A DNA stretch of 64,000 bases, from positions 496,001-560,000 of the forward strand of contig NZ_JQMW01000011.1 of assembly GCF_000744935.1 (NCBI RefSeq). Reading direction: 5' to 3'. Under the pieces are notes generated by a model. The model ran no database searches. It worked only from the letters and a program-made list of their open reading frames with translations, and had not been told where the DNA came from. Positions within the stretch are counted from its first letter, which is position 1. Every line of letters starts with the position of its first letter. Of this stretch, positions 55,096-64,000 are shown piece after piece. The DNA is from Clostridium sp. KNHs214 (GTDB lineage: Bacteria; Bacillota; Clostridia; Clostridiales; Clostridiaceae). A program made the translations under genes and the position numbers.

Positions 55096-55872
55096 TTATG
55101 CCCCCTTCTCCAATTTCTCTTTTATTTTTTTAACCTCCCCAACGGTTTCTTCAGAATCGTAAGGAGAATGATTAACTCTGTCAGAATCGCCAACATTTTC
55201 TCTGTAATGTATAAATCCTAAACAATTTTCTTCTCCCACATGCTCTAATACATAATTTTCATCATCCATATTTCTAACTTTATTAGCTACAACTAAAACC
55301 CTATTTATTCCTAATTGCTCTGCTAACTTCTTAACATGCTCATAAGTCTTAATACTTCTTATTCCTGGTTCAATAACCACAATAAATAAATCTACTCCCT
55401 GAGCTGTACCTCTTCCTAAATGTTCTATACCAGCTTCCATATCCATTATAACTATATCTTTATTTTGAAGGATTAAATGAGATGTTAATTTCTTTAAAAG
55501 TACATTTTCTGGACAAAAGCACCCCATGCCAGCTTTGTCCACAGTGCCCATAGTTAACAATTTAACACCATTATGCTTTTTACAGAATTTTTCTGGTATA
55601 TCATCTACTTTAGGATTTATTTTAAACATTTTCCCAAAAGTTTCAGGAGTAGAAGACGTTCTTTCTGATATCATAGTCTTCATTTCTGATATGGGAATTA
55701 TTTCATTTATCATTTCCTCTGGGAAACCAAGCGCCAATGCTAAGTTTGGATCTGGATCTGCATCTACTGCTAAAACATTGTATCCTTCCTCTGCATATAT
55801 TCTGCTTAATATTGCAGAAAAAGTTGTTTTTCCTACTCCACCTTTGCCTGTTATAGCTATTTTCATTTTCAT
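55096..55872 (-). CDS. cooC: CODH nickel-insertion accessory protein CooC
   Basis: A 258-residue P-loop ATPase. The deviant Walker A GKGGVGKT (9-16), [10 protein letters not shown], the C-x-C metal motif in [12 protein letters not shown] and the switch region [18 protein letters not shown] match CooC. It binds nickel at its dimer interface and helps load the C cluster of CODH. It follows acsA after 105 bp that contain REP-like palindromes. GGGGG SD. Confidence 0.95.
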   Translation of the reverse strand: MKMKIAITGKGGVGKTTFSAILSRIYAEEGYNVLAVDADPDPNLALALGFPEEMINEIIPISEMKTMISERTSSTPETFGKMFKINPKVDDIPEKFCKKHNGVKLLTMGTVDKAGMGCFCPENVLLKKLTSHLILQNKDIVIMDMEAGIEHLGRGTAQGVDLFIVVIEPGIRSIKTYEHVKKLAEQLGINRVLVVANKVRNMDDENYVLEHVGEENCLGFIHYRENVGDSDRVNHSPYDSEETVGEVKKIKEKLEKGA

Positions 55873-55895
55873 TATTGATTCCCCCTTTTTTTAAT

Positions 55896-55962
55896 AGGTG
55901 CCTGGCACCTACCGAACTTTACCGAACTTTGTCGTTTTTATATTGACAGGTGCCAGGCACCT
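55896..55962. repeat. Paired REP-like palindromes between acsA and cooC
   Basis: AGGTGCCTGGCACCT (55896-55910) and AGGTGCCAGGCACCT (55948-55962, extended to a perfect GACAGG...CCTGTC of 21 bp) are each palindromic and together form a larger inverted repeat. Between them ACCGAACTTT occurs twice in tandem. The core AGGTGCCAGGCACCT is a REP-like sequence I know from several clostridia. It starts 16 bp after the acsA stop. Confidence 0.8.
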
Positions 55963-55977
55963 GTCGATATGTCGAAT

Positions 55978-57870
55978 TTATATTCCTAGTTTTTTACGTT
56001 TTTCTTCCATTCTTTCAACCATTTGTTCAGAAGCCTTCTTAGGATCTGTTTCTATGAAGAATTTAGCTCCTACCATGCCCTCAATCTTATTAGTTAGTAT
56101 GTCTACAACTTCTGGTCCACCTGTTACTGGAGGAACTACTCCTAGCCATGTATCTATACCAGATGATACTACATAAGTTCCTATGGAAACTGCTTTTTCA
56201 GACATCCACTCTGGTGCAACACCAACTACTGGTAAATCTGATATGTCAACTCCTAGGTGATTCGCAACTGTTCCTACAAGTTCTAATATACGGCTTATGT
56301 CAACACATGAACCCATGTGCAATACTGGTGGTATATCCACAAGTTCACATACTTTTTTAAGTCCAGCACCAGCATAATTTCTAGCTTCTTTTTGTAATAA
56401 TCCAGCCTTAGCTGCTGCTTGAGCTGCACAACCAGTAGCAACTACTATTACATCATTAGCAATTAAGTTTTTAATTATTTCTACGTGTCCATTATCATGT
56501 GGTGTCTTAGGGTTGTTACATCCAACAACTCCAGCAGCACCTCTTAAAACTCCTGAAACGATACAATCTGCCAATGGCTTAACTGTACCTGCTACTCCTA
56601 TATTTGAATTAGTTACTTTATCTAAAGCTGACACTATACTTTCTGTACTGTATCCAACTACTGCTGTACTCTTTTCATTTGGAATATAAACTTTAGATTT
56701 ATCTCTATTTTTAAAGTTCAATATAGCTTGTTTTAATATTTCCTTAGCTGATTCGTATGCATGTTCTTCATCAAATTCAATATGAGTTGAACCTGTAATT
56801 TCTGCTTTTGGAGATGTTGTTATGAATTTAGTATGATATTTTTCTGATAACTGAGCAAGTGCAGGCATTATACATTGTACGTCAACTATTACTGCTTCTA
56901 CAGCGCCTGTAACTACTGCTAATTCTTGTTGTAGGAAGTTTCCTGCTAATTTAAGTCCATGTCTCATAGTAGCTTCATTAGCTGTACAACACATACCAAC
57001 AAGATTAATTCCATCTGCTCCTTGCGCTTTTGCTAACTCAATAAGCTCTGGATCTTCTGATGCTAAAATTATCATTTCTGAAAGAGTTGGTTCGTGTCCA
57101 TGAAGAACTACGTTAACTGAATTTCCTTCTAGTACTCCAAGGTTTGCTTCTGTATTTATTTCCTTTGGAGTTTCAAACATGATGTCACTGAATTCTGTTG
57201 CCATATAAGAGCCCCCCCAGCCATCTGCTATAGCTGCTCTCATTGACATTTTTATTAAACTTTCAGCATCTGCTGCACACCCTATATGAGTTGAATGCAT
57301 TATAGATACTATATCTCTATCTATATTTCTTGGCATTATTTTTAGATTATTCCAAATTTCTGCTCTTTTTTCTGGAACTGTAGGTGGTAACGTCAATGTT
57401 CCAATTTGTTTACTAAATTGTTCTAATCCAGCTTTTGCTAAATCATGAGCTATATCATAAATGTCTCTTCCTTCTGTCTCAACACCAAATCTTTTTGCAA
57501 CTTTAATTAATTTCTTTTCGTCTTTTACTTTAAAATCACCATCTTTACTTGCGTTAAGAAGAGTTAAAACTATACTTCTGCCGTGATCTGAGTGAGCTGC
57601 CGCTCCACCAGCTACCATTCTAGCAAAGTTTCTTGCTACAATAACATCAGCTGTGGCACCACATATTCCTCTGTCAGCGCCTTTTCCTGGTACTGGACTA
57701 ACTCTGCAAGGTCCCATAGCACAAATTCTACAGCAAACTCCAGCTAAACCGAATCCGCATTGTGCTTTTAAATCAACCTTTCTATCCCAAGCTGTCTTTA
57801 CGCCATCCTTCTTGGCCTTTTCTAATAATTCATTTTGTGCAGTTTGAATATTTAATATTTTCTCCTCCAC
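55978..57870 (-). CDS. acsA: Carbon monoxide dehydrogenase catalytic subunit
   Basis: A 630-residue CooS/AcsA that makes CO from CO2 for AcsB. The D-cluster cysteines are C38 and C46, and the B-cluster cysteines C47, C50, C55 and C70 (CCRICAMGPC, GIC), with the same spacing as the Carboxydothermus enzyme. A C-cluster histidine lies in STHIGCAADAE, and further cysteines occur at MCCTANEA, VVGCNNPKTPHDN and VATGCAAQ. Translation starts at GTG with GGGGG 7 bp before it. It is the first gene of the acetogenesis run and has its own promoter region. Confidence 0.98.
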   Translation of the reverse strand: MEEKILNIQTAQNELLEKAKKDGVKTAWDRKVDLKAQCGFGLAGVCCRICAMGPCRVSPVPGKGADRGICGATADVIVARNFARMVAGGAAAHSDHGRSIVLTLLNASKDGDFKVKDEKKLIKVAKRFGVETEGRDIYDIAHDLAKAGLEQFSKQIGTLTLPPTVPEKRAEIWNNLKIMPRNIDRDIVSIMHSTHIGCAADAESLIKMSMRAAIADGWGGSYMATEFSDIMFETPKEINTEANLGVLEGNSVNVVLHGHEPTLSEMIILASEDPELIELAKAQGADGINLVGMCCTANEATMRHGLKLAGNFLQQELAVVTGAVEAVIVDVQCIMPALAQLSEKYHTKFITTSPKAEITGSTHIEFDEEHAYESAKEILKQAILNFKNRDKSKVYIPNEKSTAVVGYSTESIVSALDKVTNSNIGVAGTVKPLADCIVSGVLRGAAGVVGCNNPKTPHDNGHVEIIKNLIANDVIVVATGCAAQAAAKAGLLQKEARNYAGAGLKKVCELVDIPPVLHMGSCVDISRILELVGTVANHLGVDISDLPVVGVAPEWMSEKAVSIGTYVVSSGIDTWLGVVPPVTGGPEVVDILTNKIEGMVGAKFFIETDPKKASEQMVERMEEKRKKLGI

Positions 57871-57948
57871 AGTTTTACCCCCACTCTCTTAAATATTTTC
57901 TACAATACTTTGAACAAAACTGAAAATTAGTTTTATTCTTTCATTTTA

Positions 57949-57954
57949 ATTATA
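57949..57954 (-). promoter_or_regulatory. Putative -10 element of the acsA promoter
   Basis: TATAAT on the minus strand, 79 bp before the acsA GTG, in AATACTATAATTAAAATG. The -35 at 17 bp (TTTCTT) is poor, which suggests activation by a bound regulator. A transcript would start near 57942. Confidence 0.55.
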
Positions 57955-58010
57955 GTATTTTTACTCAAAAAAAGAAACACTAAAAAGATATTTTTTTAAC
58001 AAATTCAACA

Positions 58011-58103
58011 GAATATTTTTATTTCATTTTTCAGAATATTCAGAGTTTATTCTTTAGAATTTTACGCAGTTTTCCCTAAAATTCTTTTCATTTATGCAGT
58101 TTT
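58011..58103. promoter_or_regulatory. Phased direct repeats upstream of acsA
   Basis: CAGAATATT occurs at 58011 and 58032 (21 bp apart) and a TTTAYGCAGTTTT motif at 58061 and 58091 (30 bp apart). Both spacings are whole helical turns, as expected for activator sites on one DNA face, and they lie 60-150 bp upstream of the -10. The rest of the 461-bp gap up to helD is A/T-rich with no gene. Confidence 0.45.
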
Positions 58104-58331
58104 TTGGAGATTTCACTATTCATTTAGCTTAATGTGTATATGATTTTTTTCTACATCTGAAAATTTTTTTTGAAACTTTTTACTTCTTTTAGACGTTAAA
58201 AATGATTATTATTTAACATTTATATAAATGTCTCTTTATCTATTTGCATTTTTCTCTCTGTGTTTCATAAAAAAAAGGAACTGTACTATTTTTTCTTTTT
58301 TATTAATACAGCTCTTTTTTGAAATAACTAA

Positions 58332-60455
58332 CTATTTTTCCTTTAAAACTACTAATTCATGCAAAGCTCTAGTTGACATTACATATTTAATTTTATTCAT
58401 TTGTTTAAGTTTTAATCCCTCATCCACTAAAATTACTCCATCAAATTCCAAACCCTTAGCATAATAAGATGGTATTATTACCACCCCACCTTTATATATA
58501 CTATCTTCCTTATCAATTAATTTGATATATATTTTATCTTTTAATAAATCATATACTTTTAAAGCTCCTGATAAGTCCTTACATATAATCCCTATGCTTT
58601 CACACTCTCGACTTTTAATTTCTTCTATATTAGATATAAGTAACTCCATCATTTCTTCCTTATTAATATATTCTTCCTCCACTATCATTCTTCCTTCTCT
58701 AACCATAGGTACAATACTAGTGTCTCCTAAATATTTATTTGCATATTGCATAATTCTAGCTGTAGACCTGTAACTCTTCTTTAATTTAAAATATTCCACA
58801 TCTAATCCTTGTACAAATTGTCCTATGTTACCCATAGGTATTTCTCCTTCTACAGGTATCAATCTTTGGTTAGCATCTCCAACTACAGTTATAGAACTTG
58901 GATTTAATAATTCCTTTATAACTATAAATTGTAAATAGCTATAATCTTGAGCCTCATCTATAACCACATGTTTAACTTCTTCCTGATACTTAAAACCTTC
59001 TAATTTTATCTTCAAATAAAGCATTGGAGCTAAGTCGTCTATGGTAAACTCTTTATTTTCATTTATATCATTATATATATCCATGCAATCTCTAGTACTT
59101 AACCAACTCAATGATTTTTTAACTATAATTACTTCCTTAATACATTGTCTTATTTTTATCTTTCTCTTAAGTTCTAAAAAACTTCCTTCTAATTCTAATT
59201 GATCTTTATTTAACTTTTCAATGGACTTTTTATATTCTAAATTTATTTTCCTTACTATTTCATCCCTTACATCTCTTATTTTAGAAAAAATTATTCTTCT
59301 TATCTTTTTACTTCTTCTAAATAACGGCATATCTTTATAATATTTATAAAATAACTCTTTTATCTCCTCTTCTTTTAATACTATTTCTCCAGCTAATTTA
59401 ACATCTTTTACTTTAAATAACTCTCTGTTCATTTCTTCAACTACCGAATCCAGCTTGTTTTTGTACTCTAAAGATGTTTTATACTTAACTTCTTTTATAA
59501 ATTCTTCATTGCCACTAATTATTTTTTCCATATAAGTTCCTAAATCCATCAATTCATTTATATCTAACAATGTACAAGCAAAGTCTGAAAAAGTACTTTG
59601 TTTAACTCCCGTTTCTCCAAGACTAGGCAAAACCATGGAAATATACTCCATAAAAACATTATTCGGCCCAAATATCATAACTTTGTCTTGAAGAGACTTT
59701 CTATAGTTATAAAGCAAATAAGCAACTCTATGAAGAGCTATTGTGGTTTTTCCACTACCTGCTACACCATCTACTACTACAGTTTTTTCCCTAGATTTCC
59801 TTATGATTTCATCCTGTTCTTGTTGTATGGTCATTATTATATCTTTTAACTTTTCCTCTGCATTTTTACTTAAAACCATTTGCAATATTTCATCTTTTAT
59901 ATCTATAGTTGAATCAAACATGCCTACTAAATTTTCATGTTTTATCACATATTGTCTTTTATTAAGTATATCCACAGGGACCTTCCCAGAAGGCGCTACA
60001 TACTCTGTTTCCCCTAATTTACCCGCATAAAATAATGAAGCTATAGGAGCTCTCCAATCCACCACCACTGGCTCATAATCCTCTTCCCTAGTGAATCCAA
60101 ATCTACCTACATATATTTTATCCTCTTCATTATATTCCTTATCTAAAAAATCCACTCTACCGAAATATGGCGAAGTTTGTAAAATGGACATTTCCTTTAT
60201 TTTTTTATCTATAGTTTTATAAGTCTCTTCCTCTACAAATCTTTCATGATCAAAATACTCTATCAACTTATCTTCATCGTCTTTGTATTCTTCTACAACT
60301 TTTTTTCTATAGTTTAATAAACTTTCAGTTATCTTATTTCTTTTATTTATATAATTCAATATTTCTTCTCTTATTGATTTAATAACGTCTGCTACATGTT
60401 GTTTTTCAATCTGCAAATCCATTTCATTTCTTATTGCCTTTTCTTCTTTTTTCAC
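58332..60455 (-). CDS. helD: HelD-type UvrD/PcrA-like helicase
   Basis: A 707-residue superfamily 1 helicase-like protein. Walker A is VAGSGKTT near 230-238 (VDGVAGSGKTTIALHRVAYL), followed by HVVIDEAQDYS, VVGDANQRLIP, LKKSYRSTARI and a C-terminal GLEFDGVILVDE motif. The long coiled-coil N-terminus (residues 1-90) is typical of HelD, which in Firmicutes pries stalled RNA polymerase off DNA and rRNA-type complexes. Length is slightly under the Bacillus protein. No operon partner; followed by the acsA promoter region. Confidence 0.9.
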   Translation of the reverse strand: MKKEEKAIRNEMDLQIEKQHVADVIKSIREEILNYINKRNKITESLLNYRKKVVEEYKDDEDKLIEYFDHERFVEEETYKTIDKKIKEMSILQTSPYFGRVDFLDKEYNEEDKIYVGRFGFTREEDYEPVVVDWRAPIASLFYAGKLGETEYVAPSGKVPVDILNKRQYVIKHENLVGMFDSTIDIKDEILQMVLSKNAEEKLKDIIMTIQQEQDEIIRKSREKTVVVDGVAGSGKTTIALHRVAYLLYNYRKSLQDKVMIFGPNNVFMEYISMVLPSLGETGVKQSTFSDFACTLLDINELMDLGTYMEKIISGNEEFIKEVKYKTSLEYKNKLDSVVEEMNRELFKVKDVKLAGEIVLKEEEIKELFYKYYKDMPLFRRSKKIRRIIFSKIRDVRDEIVRKINLEYKKSIEKLNKDQLELEGSFLELKRKIKIRQCIKEVIIVKKSLSWLSTRDCMDIYNDINENKEFTIDDLAPMLYLKIKLEGFKYQEEVKHVVIDEAQDYSYLQFIVIKELLNPSSITVVGDANQRLIPVEGEIPMGNIGQFVQGLDVEYFKLKKSYRSTARIMQYANKYLGDTSIVPMVREGRMIVEEEYINKEEMMELLISNIEEIKSRECESIGIICKDLSGALKVYDLLKDKIYIKLIDKEDSIYKGGVVIIPSYYAKGLEFDGVILVDEGLKLKQMNKIKYVMSTRALHELVVLKEK

Positions 60456-60492
60456 ACTATCCTCTCCTTATACCTTTAATTCCAATACTTTA

Positions 60493-60653
60493 GATACACG
60501 AAAAGAAATAACAAGTCAAAGATGCTGGTATATTTTGTGTCAGACAAGAAAGCAGGTTCCGCCTTTGGTAGGATTATCGGCGGGTTCTGATGACGCAGTA
60601 TGTAGAAAAATAGACTAGCATACTGACTTGTTATTTATTTAAATGTGCCTAAG
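60493..60653. repeat. Second palindromic repeat family, copy 2
   Basis: About 161 bp matching 33185-33352. Ends are inverted repeats (AAATAACAAGTCA left, TGACTTGTTATTTATTT right) with internal GATGCTGG/CTAGCAT and identical ATCGGCGGGTTCT. It lies between the start of helD and the end of ftsH. No coding capacity. Confidence 0.7.
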
Positions 60654-60738
60654 TGTAAAAATCTTATTCTGTGCCTACCTACCGTAATAATTCTGCATTT
60701 AATCAAATCAGTAAATAGCTTTAACTACACCTCTGAAT

Positions 60739-60808
60739 AAGTTATTCTAACGCTCAAGTGCAAGAGCTATTTCTTATAAATAAACTCCGTTGAGTATTAG
60801 AATTACTT
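60739..60808. repeat. Imperfect inverted repeat upstream of helD
   Basis: AAGTTATTCTAACGCTCAA and TTGAGTATTAGAATTACTT pair over 19 bp with three mismatches and a 32-nt loop. It could be an RNA hairpin or decayed element. Nothing else is seen in this stretch. Confidence 0.5.
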
Positions 60809-60888
60809 GATGCTATGTATAAGAACTGTACATCCTTGGATAAATTTTGACTTTCACAATATATGTGATAAAAAACATTTATAGAATA

Positions 60889-60911
60889 AAAATGCGACAA
60901 AGTCGCATTTT
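60889..60911 (-). terminator. Intrinsic terminator of ftsH
   Basis: AAAATGCGAC pairs perfectly with GTCGCATTTT around TTT and is followed by TATTC on the minus strand, about 29 bp after the ftsH stop. Confidence 0.8.
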
Positions 60912-60939
60912 ATGTTTATAATATTTTTCTTATACTTTT

Positions 60940-62790
60940 TTATTCACTTACAATTACCTGTTCATCTTTTCTTATTCCCATATATTCATTAATTATTCCC
61001 ATGAACTCTTCTCCCATCAAAGTTTCCTTTTCTAGAAGTACTGCTGCTATTTTTTCTAAAAGTTCCTTATTTTCAAGCAGAAGTTTTTTAGCTCTTTCAT
61101 GACTTTCCTTTATTATTTTTAAAGTCTCTTCATCAATAAGCGTTGCTGTTTGCTGACTACAATTTTGAACTGGTTTTCCATCAAGATATCTATTACTTGG
61201 AGATTCTAATCCAACCATGTCGAATTTTTCGCTCATTCCATATACAGTTATCATATTTCTAGCAGTTTGAGTTGCTTTTTCTATATCATTAGATGCTCCA
61301 GTAGATACCATATTAAATTGTATTTCTTCTGCTGATCTACCTGCTAAAAGCACTGTTATTTCATCGTGCATCTCTTCTTTTGAAACTAAATACTTTTCTT
61401 CCTCCGGAAGCTGCATAGTGTATCCTAAAGCTCCCATAGTTCTTGGAACTATAGTTATCTTATGCACTGGATCTGTATTCTTTAGAAGAGCTGCCACTAG
61501 TGCATGACCAACTTCGTGGAATGCCACAGCTTTCTTTTCTTTGTCAGATAAAATTCTATCTTTCTTTTCCTTTCCAGCTATTATTATTTCCACAGCTTCC
61601 TGCAAATCTTCCTGTGCAACTTCTTCTCTTCCATTCTTAACTGCTAAAAGAGCTGCTTCATTAACCATATTAGCAAGATCTGCCCCTACAGCTCCTGGGG
61701 TAGATTTAGCTATTTCATTCAAATCTACTTCAGAAGAAATTTTAACATCTTTAGTGTGAACTTTTAAAATAGCTTCCCTTCCTTTTAAATCTGGTCTATC
61801 TACAATAACTCTTCTATCAAATCTTCCTGGTCTTAAAAGAGCCTTATCCAATATTTCTGGTCTATTGGTAGCTCCTAATATAACCACTCCCTTTGATGAA
61901 TCAAAACCATCCATCTCAGTTAAAAGCTGATTTAATGTTTGTTCCCTCTCATCATTAGTGGATATAGAATTATCTCTACTCTTTCCTATAGCATCAATTT
62001 CATCTATAAATATTATACAAGGAGCTTTTTCTTCTGCTTGCTTAAATAAATCTCTAACCCTAGCAGCTCCCATGCCTACAAACATCTCAACAAATTCAGA
62101 ACCTGACATTGAAAAGAAAGGAACTTTTGCTTCCCCAGCTACTGCTTTAGCAAGTAAAGTTTTTCCTGTACCTGGAGGCCCTACTAATAGTGCTCCTTTA
62201 GGAAGCCTTGCACCTATTTTAGTATACTTTTCAGTATTATGAAGAAAATCCACTATTTCTATAAGAGATTCTTTAGCTTCATCTTCTCCTGCCACATCCG
62301 AAAAATTAACTCCCGTTTCATCTTCTCCATATATCTTTGCATTATTCTTCCCAAAAGACATAACTCCATTACCCATTTTCTTGTCTAATCTTCCAAAAAG
62401 CATTTTTCCTATAAAGAAGATAAAAAACAATGGCCCTATCCACCACAATAAAAAATCTATTATAAAACTATTATTTTGAATTGGCGATAAAAATTTAACG
62501 TCTTTATTTTTGGCAATAGTTTCTAAAAAAGTATTTTCTAATGATGAATTTGGTATCCTACCAGTATAAAGCATTTCTTTATTTATTCCGCTATCTTTTT
62601 TAGGAACAATCATTATTCTGTCTGATTTTATTCTCACACTCTCAATTTTATTTTCATTAGCTAACTTTAATAGCTTATCATACCCTATTTCTTGAACTCT
62701 TAAAGAATCCAAGATATAATTGCCAATAGTTATAAGTAATATTGCCCCTATTATATATCCAATTATATATTTCTTTTTCTTATCTATCAT
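60940..62790 (-). CDS. ftsH: ATP-dependent membrane zinc protease FtsH
   Basis: A 616-residue AAA+ protease. There are two membrane segments (about 8-24 and 106-124) with a short external domain between. Walker A is [12 protein letters not shown] near 202-210, Walker [11 protein letters not shown], the SRH is [19 protein letters not shown], and the zinc motif HEVGH is near 424-428. It degrades misassembled membrane and short-lived cytosolic proteins. Length and domain order are normal. SD GGAGGAG. Possibly monocistronic. Confidence 0.97.
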   Translation of the reverse strand: MIDKKKKYIIGYIIGAILLITIGNYILDSLRVQEIGYDKLLKLANENKIESVRIKSDRIMIVPKKDSGINKEMLYTGRIPNSSLENTFLETIAKNKDVKFLSPIQNNSFIIDFLLWWIGPLFFIFFIGKMLFGRLDKKMGNGVMSFGKNNAKIYGEDETGVNFSDVAGEDEAKESLIEIVDFLHNTEKYTKIGARLPKGALLVGPPGTGKTLLAKAVAGEAKVPFFSMSGSEFVEMFVGMGAARVRDLFKQAEEKAPCIIFIDEIDAIGKSRDNSISTNDEREQTLNQLLTEMDGFDSSKGVVILGATNRPEILDKALLRPGRFDRRVIVDRPDLKGREAILKVHTKDVKISSEVDLNEIAKSTPGAVGADLANMVNEAALLAVKNGREEVAQEDLQEAVEIIIAGKEKKDRILSDKEKKAVAFHEVGHALVAALLKNTDPVHKITIVPRTMGALGYTMQLPEEEKYLVSKEEMHDEITVLLAGRSAEEIQFNMVSTGASNDIEKATQTARNMITVYGMSEKFDMVGLESPSNRYLDGKPVQNCSQQTATLIDEETLKIIKESHERAKKLLLENKELLEKIAAVLLEKETLMGEEFMGIINEYMGIRKDEQVIVSE

Positions 62791-62940
62791 TTTCTCCTCC
62801 TCACACTATCCCTTTTAAAAACGGTCTAAAACTATTCTACCTTTTACTCATTGTATTTTCAACTAATATTATGTACTATGTATTTAGTTTTTTTTAATAT
62901 TTTTTAAACAAGCTTTATAATATGAAAAATATAAAAATAA

Positions 62941-62965
62941 GAGCCTATTCAAACCGAATAGACTC
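62941..62965 (-). terminator. Intrinsic terminator of the dipeptidase gene
   Basis: GAGTCTATTC pairs with GAATAGGCTC on the minus strand, followed by TTATTTTTATATTTTTC, 17 bp after the stop codon. The spacer up to ftsH is otherwise AT-rich and contains no visible gene. Confidence 0.8.
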
Positions 62966-62981
62966 CTTAATTATTTTATCA

Positions 62982-64000
62982 TTATTTTGCTAATTCATAT
63001 ATAGAATGAGCATATATTTTAGCATTTAAAATTAAATCTTCTATTTCTATATATTCATTTGGTTGATGATCAAGATCAGGCTTTCCTGGGAATATAGGTC
63101 CATATGCAACTATATTAGGCATCTCTTTTGCATAAGTACCTCCACCTATAGATATAAGTTTAGCCTCTTCACCAGTTTGCTCAGCATAAACCTTTTGTAG
63201 TGATTTTATTAAAGAATGATTTGGATCAAAGTATAGTGGCTCTTGATGACCAAAGTTTTCTACTCTAATTCCAGTACCTTCTATTTTAGTATTAAACGGA
63301 TTCATCATATCTTCTAGCTTGCTAGTAACTGGATATCTTAAATTTAAAGTAATCATTGCTTTTTCTTCAGTTATATCTACTACTCCTACATTAAATGAAA
63401 GTTTTCCTGATGCCTCGTCTTCTAAGCATATTCCAAAAGACTCTCCATGAGTCTCCATACCAACATTTTCATTCATAAATCTTACAAAATCTATTGCATC
63501 ACATTTATCGAATTCCAATGTTGAAAGAAATGCAAATAACTGCATTATAGCATTTTTTCCTAAGTGTGGTAAACTTCCATGAGCTGACATACCTATAGAT
63601 TTAATTATTACGTTATTTCCATTAACTTCTACAGTCATTTCATATCCTGTTTTTTTAGCAAATTCTTCTACAGATTTAATTATAGCCTCAGTATCTTTAG
63701 CTACAAGCTCAGCACTACATTTATCTGGAACCATATTAGCAGCATTTCCACCTTTTATGTTCTTTATAACTATATCTCCTGTAGATTTGTTATTTAAATC
63801 TTTAACTATGTTGAATATAGTTATTCCCTTTTCGCCATTGATTATTGGATATTGAGCATCAGGGGTAAATCCAGCCGCTGGTGCTTTTTCCTTCTCTAAA
63901 TAATGTTCAATTTCCTTGCTTCCTGTTTCTTCATTTGTTCCATAAATTATTCTTACTCTTTTATTTAATTTTAATCCTGCATCCTTTATAGCTTTTAATC
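62982..64000 (-). CDS. pepV: M20 family dipeptidase, C-terminal part (cut by window edge)
   Basis: The frame stays open from the stop at 62982 to the window end, so at least 339 C-terminal residues are present and the N-terminal metal ligands are missing. IYGTNEETGSKEIEHYLEK holds the catalytic glutamate pair, FTPDAQYPIINGEKG and GMSAHGSLPHLGKNA are typical of PepV-type dipeptidases, and ISIGGGTYAKEMPNIVAYGP with the late histidine (DLDHQPNEYIEIEDL) ends the metal site. A start at an internal ATG (63734) is wrong because homologous sequence continues upstream. Confidence 0.92.
   Translation of the reverse strand, partial: LKAIKDAGLKLNKRVRIIYGTNEETGSKEIEHYLEKEKAPAAGFTPDAQYPIINGEKGITIFNIVKDLNNKSTGDIVIKNIKGGNAANMVPDKCSAELVAKDTEAIIKSVEEFAKKTGYEMTVEVNGNNVIIKSIGMSAHGSLPHLGKNAIMQLFAFLSTLEFDKCDAIDFVRFMNENVGMETHGESFGICLEDEASGKLSFNVGVVDITEEKAMITLNLRYPVTSKLEDMMNPFNTKIEGTGIRVENFGHQEPLYFDPNHSLIKSLQKVYAEQTGEEAKLISIGGGTYAKEMPNIVAYGPIFPGKPDLDHQPNEYIEIEDLILNAKIYAHSIYELAK

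Noticed and set aside
62982-63734. Complete 250-residue peptidase starting at 63734
   Set aside because: The frame and clear dipeptidase sequence continue upstream to the window end, so 63734 is only an internal methionine.
1-64000. tRNA, rRNA or prophage genes
   Set aside because: None were recognised by eye; no cloverleaf-like or phage structural genes were seen, though a scan with tRNAscan or a phage finder was not possible.

Overview
The window is AT-rich, low-GC Gram-positive DNA, and its proteins are clostridial throughout. The core is a complete carbonyl/methyl-branch Wood-Ljungdahl cluster whose gene order matches that known from clostridial acetogens of the C. ljungdahlii type. The source is therefore most likely an acetogenic Clostridium (inference from gene content; species not determined).

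Layout. 0-7.4 kb: the end of a DUF2225 gene, a soluble chemotaxis transducer, a phosphoesterase, a FliK-like/FlhB-like gene pair, tyrS, a small P-loop protein and an AlbA-type regulator. 7.4-18.5 kb: housekeeping genes (prfC, a Cof phosphatase, a CNNM/CorC protein, trpS with its T-box, desulfoferrodoxin), interrupted by an IS607-type element (intact tnpB, wrecked tnpA), a dead acetyltransferase and several non-coding repeats. 18.6-27.2 kb: one giant gene for a 2860-residue cyclic beta-1,2-glucan synthase-like enzyme. 27.2-30.3 kb: a decayed accessory island (dead GNAT, intact methyltransferase, dead CPCC protein, truncated kinase). 30.3-33.0 kb: apeB and a tandem P-loop protein. 33.4-39.9 kb: metal handling, with a nickel/cobalt ECF importer, a divergent CDF exporter, DUF3842, DUF3786, a His-rich protein and CooT. 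39.9-57.9 kb: acsV-gcvH-acsB-acsE-acsC-acsD-cooC-lpdA-metF-metV-folD-fchA-fhs-cooC-acsA, all on the minus strand and read from acsA downward. 58.3-64 kb: helD, ftsH and the 3' part of pepV.

How it fits together. AcsA makes CO from CO2. Fhs, FchA, FolD and MetV/MetF reduce formate to methyl-THF. AcsE and the AcsC/AcsD corrinoid protein move the methyl group, and AcsB condenses CO, methyl and CoA. AcsV reactivates the corrinoid. CODH and ACS need nickel and AcsC/D needs cobalt. The two CooC ATPases, CooT, the His-rich protein and the Ni/Co importer next door therefore read as a metal-supply module, and DUF3786 and DUF3842 sit inside it without known roles.

The most unusual feature is non-coding. 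Five copies (A-E) of a roughly 370-420 bp element share a 218-221 bp imperfect palindrome whose arms differ between copies but stay complementary within each copy. Three copies begin within 8 nt of the stop codons of prfC, trpS and apeB. Two inverted pairs (A/B and D/E) bracket islands of dead or truncated accessory genes. A second, smaller palindromic family (about 165 bp, two copies) and a short repeat (about 75 bp, two copies) also occur. Other points to check are an attenuator-like leader on the Ni/Co transporter, helically phased repeats upstream of acsA, and strong hairpins at many junctions of the acetogenesis operon. All alignments were made by eye.
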